Shown piece after piece: positions 1 to 5,938 of a DNA stretch of 6,043 nt. Below the pieces are notes generated by a model. The model worked only from the letters and a program-made list of their open reading frames with translations, ran no database searches and had not been told where the DNA came from. Source of the DNA: an uncultured Eggerthellaceae bacterium (GTDB lineage Bacteria > Actinomycetota > Coriobacteriia > Coriobacteriales > Eggerthellaceae); the NCBI GenBank assembly GCA_947565915.1, contig CANOHY010000071.1:1-6043 (forward strand), read 5' to 3'. Numbering within the stretch: the stretch's first letter is position 1; every line of letters starts with the position of its first letter. The position numbers were made by a program, and so were the translations under genes.

Positions 1-1844
1 AGATCTTCACCGACGAGGCCTACGATTTCTTCGGATGGTATACGCTTGAGCGGATGAACAAGCTGCGCGACAGCGAATTCTACGAGCTTGTTGGCGTGAA
101 GGTGAAGCAGCCTGGTCAGAGCGACTTCACATATTATGAAAGCACTGCCGTCGAGTTCACCAACAACCCCGTGAACGCCGGGGGCAACACCATTCTCATC
201 CAGGATGGCACCGTCGTTCGTCTGATCTACGCACCGGTGGCAGGCAGTTATGCAAACACGGTGCAGTACTACGACTACGACATCAGCGATGGCAAGCTCT
301 ACACCGATGCGAATTTCACGGCGAGCGAGGCGAAGCAGACTTCGGCCCAGGCAGAGCATGAGGCTGCTGGGAAGACGAGCTATGCGAACACCTATCGCTG
401 CGGCATCAACTCCGATGCCAACTACTCAGGCGGCGGGGTCAAGTACGGCTTTGGCAATGGTCCTACTTCTGCGGGTGTTGATACGAGCATCTCGGAAGCG
501 AAGAATGGCGGCACTTACATCAATCGAGCTGCCGATGGAGCCACGAACATCATCCAGAAATGCTCCTTCGGGCTCGTTACGAGCATCGATGCCAATGGCA
601 ACCCGGTGTTCGCGAATGGCATCGTCGCACCCGACCTCTTCGGCAACGGCGATGCTGTTGGCAAGACCGTCATAGCCAACGAGGGCAGCGATGCGCTCCT
701 GTTCAACCGTTCGGGCGATACCTACGAGATCTACGGAGCCCAACTCGATGGCAGCCAAGTGCTCTCAGGTCTCAACACCTTTGGCAAGATGGGTGTGTGG
801 GGCTTGAGCATTTCGCAGTATCCCAATGATTTCTGGGTGCTCGACCAAGCCGATACCTTCGGCGCCGATGGCCACGACATCAAGTTCGGCAACAATGCCA
901 CAACCATCAAGGACAGGCGCAAGGGGTCTGGTGGCTATAGCTTGCTGGCTGAAAGCACGGTCGATCACAATTCCTATTTCGGCATGCAGGGCCAGATCAA
1001 CTTCCACCTGACGGCCGACTACGCTGGCCCCTTGAACTACTACTTCTTCGGCGACGACGACATGTGGGTGTTCCTGGTGAAGACCGATGAAGCTGGCAAC
1101 ATGATTCCCGGTACCGACGAGCTCATCTGCGACATCGGAGGCGTGCATCAGACCACCGGCTCCTACATCGATCTGCGCAGCAAGTTGCCAGTTGGCCGTG
1201 AAGGCCACTATGCCCTGCGCTTCTACTACACCGAGCGCGGCGCGGGTGGCTCCACGTGCTATATGCGCTTCACGCTGCCGTCGGTTTCGTGCCCGAACCC
1301 GCCGTTGCCCACGGGCTCCGTCCGCGTGTACAAGCAGGTCGATGCTGCCGATGGCTCGGAGGCCTATGACCAAGAATACGAGTTCAAGGCCACCTTCTTC
1401 AAGGATGCTTCAGGCACTGAGCTCAGCAATAACTACTACCTGGCGCGTTACAACAATAATGGCACGCTCCTGGGATTCGACGTCATAGCGAGCGGTGGCA
1501 CGTTCAAGCTCAAGCACAATGAATACGCCATCATCAACTATCTGCCTCTTAACGCGACCTACAGCATCGAAGAAGTGAGCCCGGGCGACGAGTTCCAGGT
1601 GTCGTATGCGCACCAGAGCAACGGCGTGGTGACCACCAGCGAAGGCGACGATACCCCGCTCTCATTCGAAGGTGGCCAGATAACAGCATCGGCAGCTTCT
1701 TCGCGTCTGGTGTTCACCAACAAGCTCACCTACGAGCTGCCGGCCACGGGCGGCGCGGGCACTGCGTGGTTCTTCGCAGGAGGTGCGGTACTCGTGTGTG
1801 CTGGCGCCATGCTGCTTGTCCGGAAACGGCTCAGGCGTTCGTAA
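1..1844 (+). CDS. LPATG-anchored fibro-slime-domain surface protein, probable pilus tip/adhesin pilin (5' end outside window)
   Basis: The reading frame is open from position 3 with no stop before the first in-window ATG at 54, so the gene begins upstream; 613 C-terminal residues are visible. A long extracellular region contains a YYDYDISDG segment (about 264-291) of the kind seen in large gut surface proteins. A fibro-slime-type domain follows (about 975-1290), with the hallmark YFFGDDDMWVF and then CDIGGVH. Next is a Cna-B-like (DUF7601-like) domain (about 1310-1725) with a candidate isopeptide triad: Lys 1332-1334, Glu 1572-1574, Asn 1719-1721. The C terminus is a sorting signal: LPATG at 1737-1751, a hydrophobic segment and the basic tail RKRLRRS. 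Lying just upstream of a backbone pilin and a class C sortase, it is probably the tip or accessory pilin; adhesion is inferred and no ligand can be named. A signal peptide is expected but not visible. It could instead be a wall-anchored protein not built into the pilus. Confidence 0.85.
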   Translation, partial: IFTDEAYDFFGWYTLERMNKLRDSEFYELVGVKVKQPGQSDFTYYESTAVEFTNNPVNAGGNTILIQDGTVVRLIYAPVAGSYANTVQYYDYDISDGKLYTDANFTASEAKQTSAQAEHEAAGKTSYANTYRCGINSDANYSGGGVKYGFGNGPTSAGVDTSISEAKNGGTYINRAADGATNIIQKCSFGLVTSIDANGNPVFANGIVAPDLFGNGDAVGKTVIANEGSDALLFNRSGDTYEIYGAQLDGSQVLSGLNTFGKMGVWGLSISQYPNDFWVLDQADTFGADGHDIKFGNNATTIKDRRKGSGGYSLLAESTVDHNSYFGMQGQINFHLTADYAGPLNYYFFGDDDMWVFLVKTDEAGNMIPGTDELICDIGGVHQTTGSYIDLRSKLPVGREGHYALRFYYTERGAGGSTCYMRFTLPSVSCPNPPLPTGSVRVYKQVDAADGSEAYDQEYEFKATFFKDASGTELSNNYYLARYNNNGTLLGFDVIASGGTFKLKHNEYAIINYLPLNATYSIEEVSPGDEFQVSYAHQSNGVVTTSEGDDTPLSFEGGQITASAASSRLVFTNKLTYELPATGGAGTAWFFAGGAVLVCAGAMLLVRKRLRRS

Positions 1845-1871
1845 GCGGTTCTCGCAGCGTGGTGGATGGCG

Positions 1872-1900
1872 TTGCTAGTATGAGATGACTATGAGATAAA
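1872..1900 (+). promoter_or_regulatory. candidate promoter for the backbone pilin/sortase pair
   Basis: TTGCTA (1872-1877) and GATAAA (1895-1900) are 17 nt apart, a reasonable sigma70-type match in the 148-nt spacer before the pilin start. A start of transcription near 1907 would leave a leader of about 85 nt. An internal promoter would let the backbone subunit be made in excess over the tip protein. The match is only moderate and other pairings around 1904-1938 are possible. Confidence 0.33.
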
Positions 1901-1942
1901 CCTTTGCACTTGCAGGGAAAGCTCAAGCAAGATAAACTTCAC
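1894..1942 (+). repeat. short direct repeat AGATAAAC...CAC in the pilin leader region
   Basis: AGATAAAC occurs at 1894-1901 and again at 1930-1937, 36 nt apart. Each copy is followed by a related tail: CTTTGCAC in the first (to 1909), TTCAC in the second (to 1942). The first copy overlaps the candidate -10 element. It could be a pair of binding sites, two alternative -10 regions, or chance. Confidence 0.4.
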
Positions 1943-1978
1943 GTAAACGAGAATTCAACGATTGCGTGGACTCGAGCG

Positions 1979-1984
1979 AAAGGA
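1979..1984 (+). promoter_or_regulatory. ribosome binding site AAAGGA that fixes the pilin start at 1993
   Basis: AAAGGA lies 8 nt before ATG 1993, a good Shine-Dalgarno arrangement; a second purine run, GGAAGGG, directly abuts the ATG. The in-frame GTG at 1966 has no comparable site and would place charged residues ahead of the signal peptide. ATG 1993 is therefore preferred. Confidence 0.75.
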
Positions 1985-1992
1985 CGGAAGGG

Positions 1993-3480
1993 ATGACAAG
2001 AGTCAAAAGCTGTTTGAGCGCATTCATGGCTTTGCTGCTAGCATTGGCCATGATGCCCATGGTAGCCTTCGCGGCTGAGGCCGATGAGGGTGCCATCACC
2101 ATCAACAATGCGATAGATGGCAAGGAGTACAGCGCCTATCAGATTCTCCAGCTGGAGAGCTACAACGCCGAGACGGGCGCCTACTCGTACACGCAGGTTC
2201 CGGGCAGCCCCTGGAACGAATGGCTTAACGGCGATGCGGTGAACGGCAAGTACCTGACCTTCGAGAACGGCTATGCCGTGCAGGTGCCCGATGCCGACTT
2301 CGCTGCATTCGCAAGCGAGGCCATGGCTTATGCGAAGGCTAAAGAAATCGCACCGACGGCTGGGCCCACGACCGCAGCTAGCGGAACCGTTTCATTCGAG
2401 AATCTACCCTTGGGCTACTATCTCGTAGACTCCTCGGTCGGCACCATCTGCTCGCTGGGCACCACGAACCCGAACGCTACCATCACCGAGAAGAACGATG
2501 TGCCAACCAATGCCAAGGAAGTTCAGGAGAACTCTACTGGCAATTGGGGTTCGACCAACGATGCGAAAATCGGCGATCCGGTGCAGTTCCGTAGCACTAT
2601 CACGGGTCAGCCGGGCACGATCAGCTATGTATTCACGGACACCATGTCCAAGGGCCTGTCGTTCAACAACGATATCGTCATCACGCGTGGTGGCGAGACG
2701 GTCGCTGCCGACGGCAACTACGCCATCGCGGTGACGAGCACCGTTGCGGGCGAGACCGTCTTCACCATCACGTTCACGGATGCCTTCGTTGCCGATTTCG
2801 CGAGCCAGGCAGCCGTTGATGCTGCAACGAACGTCATCGTCGTGAGCTATAGCGCAACTTTGACCTCCGATGCCGTGATCGGCATGCCGGGCAACCCGAA
2901 CAAGAGCGAGCTCTCCTATTCGAACGGCGATGTCACGCTGACCACGCCGGCAAGCGAGACGAAGACCTACGCATGGCCAATGGAGATCACCAAGTTCACC
3001 ATGCGCGACGGTGCCGAGACTCTCTTGGCGGGCGCTGAGTTCAGCCTGGCATTGCAGGGCAGCGCTACTCCGATCAGACTTGTTCCCACCGACGTGGCGG
3101 ATACCTATCGCGTTGCAACCGCTACTGATGAGAATCCCGTTACCACCATCACCACGACCTACTCCGGCAAGCTTTACATCCAGGGTTTGGACGCGGGTAA
3201 TTATCAGCTCACCGAGGTGAACGCGCCCGAGGGCTACAACAAGCTTGCTGGCCCGGTGGCGTTCACGATCAACGGCACCACCGCTGGCGAGAACATGGGC
3301 CAGCTCGGAGGCGATTTCGTTGTTGATAATATCAACATCAAGGTTGAGAACAAGACCGGTCTGGTTCTGCCCTCCACCGGTGGTATCGGCACCATCATCT
3401 TCACCGTTGTGGGCGCTGTCATCATCATCGGCGCTGTGGCATTCCTGTTCGCACGCCGTCGTCATTCCAAGTCCGAGTAA
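1993..3480 (+). CDS. LPSTG-anchored major (backbone) pilin, SpaA/FimA-like, with isopeptide D2 and Cna-B domains
   Basis: 495 aa from ATG 1993. A signal peptide (basic start, hydrophobic 8-26) probably cleaves near A27. An N-terminal pilin domain (about 28-165) ends with the ENLPLGYYLV pattern. A fimbrial isopeptide D2-type domain (about 170-325) has candidate triad K175, D216 (in FTDTMSKGLSF) and N311 (in LSYSN). A SpaA/Cna-B domain (about 330-455) has K334, E408 (in LTEVNAPEGY) and N453. The sorting signal is LPSTG at 459-463, followed by a membrane segment and tail ARRRHSKSE. This is the layout of a pilus shaft subunit, polymerised outside the membrane by the sortase gene 39 nt downstream. 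The classical YPKN pilin motif is absent; K167 in ITEKND, at the junction of the first two domains, is the best substitute. The longer GTG start (1966, 504 aa) is rejected on ribosome-site and signal-peptide grounds. The family call is firm; shaft rather than minor subunit is inferred. Confidence 0.9.
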   Translation: MTRVKSCLSAFMALLLALAMMPMVAFAAEADEGAITINNAIDGKEYSAYQILQLESYNAETGAYSYTQVPGSPWNEWLNGDAVNGKYLTFENGYAVQVPDADFAAFASEAMAYAKAKEIAPTAGPTTAASGTVSFENLPLGYYLVDSSVGTICSLGTTNPNATITEKNDVPTNAKEVQENSTGNWGSTNDAKIGDPVQFRSTITGQPGTISYVFTDTMSKGLSFNNDIVITRGGETVAADGNYAIAVTSTVAGETVFTITFTDAFVADFASQAAVDAATNVIVVSYSATLTSDAVIGMPGNPNKSELSYSNGDVTLTTPASETKTYAWPMEITKFTMRDGAETLLAGAEFSLALQGSATPIRLVPTDVADTYRVATATDENPVTTITTTYSGKLYIQGLDAGNYQLTEVNAPEGYNKLAGPVAFTINGTTAGENMGQLGGDFVVDNINIKVENKTGLVLPSTGGIGTIIFTVVGAVIIIGAVAFLFARRRHSKSE

Positions 3481-3519
3481 TTAGGCTTGCTTAGATAGCT
3501 AGCGACCAAGGCCCCCACC

Positions 3520-4389
3520 ATGAGAAAGCACCGTTCGACCATCATCGCGGTTGCCATTCTCGTGGTGGGGGTTTGCATTTTCGCGTACCCCACCGTGAGC
3601 AACTGGTGGAACTCGGTTCACCAGTCCCAGGCCATCGATAGCTACATCGAAGCCGTGGCCGATTTGGACGAGGCGGAATACGAACGCGTGTGGAATAACG
3701 CCAAGGCCTACAACGAGGCGCTGGTGCAACGCACGCCTTCGCTCACGCTTTCGGCAGAGGCGCGCGTGAACTACGAATCCCAGCTCAACGTGTCGGGCAA
3801 TGGGGTAATGTCCATTCTGGAGATTCCCTCCATCAACGTGCGCCTGCCCATCTACCACGGCACCGACAACGCGGTGTTGCAGGTTGCCATCGGGCATTTG
3901 GAGGGCACATCGCTGCCTGTTGGTGGCAAGAGCACCCATTGCGTGGTCAGTGGGCATCGTGGGTTGCCTTCCGCGGTTATCCTTTCCGACCTCGACAAGG
4001 TGCGCGAAGGTGACGTCTTCATGCTCCATACGCTCAACGAGACTCTTGCCTACGAGGTGGACCAGATTCGCATCGTGGAGCCACGTGAAGTCGATAGCTT
4101 GGTCATCGAGCCAGGCGAGGACCTCTGCACGCTGGTCACCTGCACGCCCTATGGCATCAATTCGCACCGACTGCTGGTGCGTGGGCATCGTGTTCCGGTG
4201 GCCGACGCCGACGGCGTGCTGTCTGACGCCATGCAGATAAGCCCGCTGCTGGTGGCGCTTTCGCTCGGCATTCCGCTGGCATTCGTCATCTTGGCCGTGA
4301 GCCTCATTCTCACGCGCAAGAAGCCCAAGACGCCTAGTGCCGAGCAAACGACCTCGAGCCAGTCGCCCCCAAGCGATCCCATAAGCTGA
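3520..4389 (+). CDS. class C (pilin-polymerising) sortase
   Basis: 289 aa membrane-anchored transpeptidase that would cut pilins at LPxTG and join them through a lysine of the next subunit. A membrane segment spans about residues 7-25; the catalytic domain starts near GVMSILEIP. The class C signature LPIYHGT is at 109-115. The catalytic residues are H146 (in VVSGHRG), C208 (in TLVTCTPYG) and R217 (in NSHRLLVRGHR). A second membrane segment (about 240-265) and a hydrophilic Lys, Pro, Ser and Thr-rich tail follow; the C-terminal membrane segment is typical of class C. The lid region (about 71-90) lacks the usual DPW/DPF/DPY motif. The start ATG has only a weak CAAGG site 8 nt upstream (3507-3511) but gives a sensible N-terminal membrane segment. 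The 39-nt gap to the pilin suggests co-transcription, and the adjacent LPSTG and LPATG proteins are its likely substrates. Confidence 0.93.
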   Translation: MRKHRSTIIAVAILVVGVCIFAYPTVSNWWNSVHQSQAIDSYIEAVADLDEAEYERVWNNAKAYNEALVQRTPSLTLSAEARVNYESQLNVSGNGVMSILEIPSINVRLPIYHGTDNAVLQVAIGHLEGTSLPVGGKSTHCVVSGHRGLPSAVILSDLDKVREGDVFMLHTLNETLAYEVDQIRIVEPREVDSLVIEPGEDLCTLVTCTPYGINSHRLLVRGHRVPVADADGVLSDAMQISPLLVALSLGIPLAFVILAVSLILTRKKPKTPSAEQTTSSQSPPSDPIS

Positions 4390-4451
4390 TTCGGATTGCG
4401 CTTCGCTTTCCTGGAGCATACGCAAGGATATTGTCTTCGGTGCATAGCCCA

Positions 4452-4487
4452 GGTATCTTCGCGTGCCATTTGATGTGCGAGGATACC
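4452..4487 (+). other. 11-bp inverted repeat between the sortase and tyrS (hairpin or operator)
   Basis: GGTATCTTCGC (4452-4462) and GCGAGGATACC (4477-4487) pair over 11 bp with one G-T wobble and a 14-nt loop. No T-run follows, so it is not a standard intrinsic terminator. It ends 18 nt before the TATAAT box and so would overlap the -35 zone of a tyrS promoter. It could end pilus-operon transcripts, bind a regulator, or both. Confidence 0.45.
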
Positions 4488-4505
4488 CGCACTGTAAAGC
4501 CTGGG

Positions 4506-4511
4506 TATAAT
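4506..4511 (+). promoter_or_regulatory. TATAAT -10 element, candidate tyrS promoter
   Basis: A perfect TATAAT lies 60 nt before ATG 4566, preceded by TGGG, which resembles an extended -10. No good -35 hexamer sits at 16-18 nt spacing. Transcription would begin near 4518, leaving about 48 nt of leader to ATG 4566 but under 10 nt to ATG 4527, which argues for the downstream start of tyrS. Confidence 0.5.
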
Positions 4512-4565
4512 GACAACTTGTGCTGAATGACCAATATGCTGTATCGATATAGAAAGCGAGTCACC

Positions 4566-5777
4566 ATGCTTCCAGCCGAAGAGCAACTGCACATCATCGC
4601 GTCGGGCGTCGACCGCATCGTGCCCGAAAGCGCCCTGCTGGAGAAGCTGAAGCGCGGCAAGCCGCTGAACATCAAACTGGGTGTGGACCCTACCGCTCCC
4701 GACATCCATCTGGGCCATGCAGTGCCCCTGCGCAAGCTGCGCCAGTTCCAGGACCTCGGCCATGGCGTCACGCTCATCATCGGCGACGGCACGGCGCTTA
4801 TTGGCGATCCGTCTGGCCGCAATTCCACGCGTCCGCAGCTTTCGCGCGAGCAGATCGAGCAGAACGCGCAGACTTACGTGGACCAGGCATTCATGATCCT
4901 CGACCCAGAAAAGACCACTCTGCGCCACAACTCGGAATGGATCTTATCCCTCGACATGGAGAAGCTGCTGTCGCTGCTGTCGCATTTCACCGTGGCGCGC
5001 ATCCTCGAGCGCGACGATTTCCATAATCGCTACGCTTCGCAGCAGCCCATCAGCTTGCATGAGTTCCTGTACCCCGTTATGCAGGCTTACGACTCGGTAG
5101 TCATCGGGGCAGACGTGGAGATTGGCGGTTCGGACCAGCTGTTCAATCTGCTAGCAGGCCGCGAGCTGATGGAGAAGCTGGGCATGGAGCCACAGGTGTG
5201 CCTCACGCTTCCGCTTTTGGAAGGCACCGACGGCGTGCGCAAGATGTCGAAGAGCTATGGCAACTACGTGGGCCTCACCGATGCCCCCGAGGAGATATTC
5301 GGGAAGGTGATGTCCATTCCCGACGAGCTCATGGTGAAGTACCTGCGTTTGGCATCCACCATGCCCGTTGAGGAAGTCGATGCCATCGAGCAAGGCCTTG
5401 CTGCCGACGAGTTACACCCCAATGTGGTGAAGCGCCAGCTGGCCCGCAACATAACCGAGGCTTATCATGACGGCGACGCTGCGGCTGCTGCCGAGGAGCA
5501 TTTCGACCGCATTCACAAGCAGCACGAAGTGCCCGACGACATCGATCTCTACGATGGCGAAGTTGCCGTGAACGACGAAGGCCTCGTGTATTTGGCTGGT
5601 CTTATCGCCGATGCGGGCTTGGCGCAGAGTGCAGGCGAAGCACGGCGCCTCATCGATCAGGGCGGTGTGAAGGTGAACCAGGTTGCTGTGCCAGCGAAGC
5701 ACTACAACGTAGATCCCGCCGAGCTTTCGGGTGCGGTGCTGCAAGTGGGAAAGCGCAAGTTCATCCGTCTTCCCTAA
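4566..5777 (+). CDS. tyrS: tyrosyl-tRNA synthetase (type 2-like)
   Basis: Cytoplasmic class I aminoacyl-tRNA synthetase that joins tyrosine to tRNA-Tyr using ATP. From ATG 4566 the protein has 403 aa, about the usual length for the type 2 (TyrZ/Pseudomonas-like) group, which it resembles in KLGVDPTAPDIHLGH, RQFQDLGH, IGDPSGRN and HNSEW. ATP-binding signatures are HLGH (48-51, the HIGH motif) and KMSKS (226-230). The tyrosine-pocket segment QAYDS (173-177) and SDQLFN (189-194) are present. A C-terminal S4 RNA-binding domain (about 339-403) contains the typical EARRLIDQGGVKVN. In-frame ATGs at 4527 and 4536 would add up to 13 residues (MTNMLYRYRKRVT), but no ribosome site precedes them and 4527 lies almost on the predicted transcription start. 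An AGAAAGCGAG purine run precedes ATG 4566. No T-box-like leader is visible. It is functionally unrelated to the upstream pilus genes and probably transcribed separately. Confidence 0.96.
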   Translation: MLPAEEQLHIIASGVDRIVPESALLEKLKRGKPLNIKLGVDPTAPDIHLGHAVPLRKLRQFQDLGHGVTLIIGDGTALIGDPSGRNSTRPQLSREQIEQNAQTYVDQAFMILDPEKTTLRHNSEWILSLDMEKLLSLLSHFTVARILERDDFHNRYASQQPISLHEFLYPVMQAYDSVVIGADVEIGGSDQLFNLLAGRELMEKLGMEPQVCLTLPLLEGTDGVRKMSKSYGNYVGLTDAPEEIFGKVMSIPDELMVKYLRLASTMPVEEVDAIEQGLAADELHPNVVKRQLARNITEAYHDGDAAAAAEEHFDRIHKQHEVPDDIDLYDGEVAVNDEGLVYLAGLIADAGLAQSAGEARRLIDQGGVKVNQVAVPAKHYNVDPAELSGAVLQVGKRKFIRLP

Positions 5778-5838
5778 GCCAGTGTTTGGCGATTACGCGA
5801 GCATCGATATCGCTCTACCTATATATATGTATGGGTCG

Positions 5839-5862
5839 GCATCTGCTCCAGAAGCAGCATGC
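5839..5862 (+). terminator. possible tyrS terminator hairpin
   Basis: CTGCT (5843-5847) pairs with AGCAG (5853-5857) around loop CCAGA. The stem extends through GCAT (5839-5842) and ATGC (5859-5862) with one bulged C. It is followed by TAAATTGT, only a weak T-rich tail. Position after tyrS and before a strong promoter fits a terminator, but the signal is imperfect. Confidence 0.35.
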
Positions 5863-5908
5863 TAAATTGTGCAGGTATTGTGAAGTCGATTGTTTATCAA
5901 ATTGTTCG

Positions 5909-5937
5909 TTGACTCGGGTATTTGAAGCGAGTAATAT
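5909..5937 (+). promoter_or_regulatory. strong sigma70-type promoter, probably for a stable RNA (rRNA) operon
   Basis: TTGACT (5909-5914) and TAATAT (5932-5937) are separated by 17 nt, near consensus, with AT-rich sequence upstream (about 5864-5908) that could act as an UP element. No coding region follows in the 106 nt to the window edge; a structured GC-rich leader does. This fits an rRNA promoter better than a protein-gene promoter. Confidence 0.65.
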
Positions 5938-5938
5938 A

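Noticed and set aside
54..56. ATG 54 as the true start of the first gene
   Set aside because: The frame is open to the left edge (IFTDEAYDFFGWYTLER precedes it), no ribosome site is present, and no signal peptide follows, although the protein must be exported. The gene is cut by the window edge.
765..1373. 202-codon minus-strand open frame opposite the fibro-slime region
   Set aside because: It overlaps a domain that is well supported on the + strand and lacks a ribosome site or recognisable domain.
1966..1992. Upstream GTG start for the backbone pilin
   Set aside because: It has no Shine-Dalgarno sequence and would put MDSSERTEG ahead of the signal peptide. ATG 1993 has AAAGGA at good spacing.
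2404..3465. 353-codon open frame on the minus strand opposite the backbone pilin
   Set aside because: It is the shadow of a G/C-third-position gene. The opposite strand encodes a clear pilin with signal peptide, domains and LPSTG, and the antisense product has no recognisable motif and many scattered charged residues.
3499..4425. 308-codon open frame on the minus strand opposite the sortase
   Set aside because: The same shadow effect. The + strand product has all sortase catalytic residues, and the antisense product is rich in His, Arg and Gln with no family resemblance.
4527..4565. Upstream ATG starts (4527, 4536) for tyrS
   Set aside because: There is no ribosome site, they lie almost on the predicted transcription start, and the added residues do not resemble the conserved TyrRS N terminus.
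5788..5835. Palindrome-like GCGAT...ATCGC and TATATATATG stretch after tyrS as a terminator
   Set aside because: The stem is short and interrupted and the following sequence alternates T and A rather than forming a T-run. The hairpin at 5839-5862 is the better candidate.
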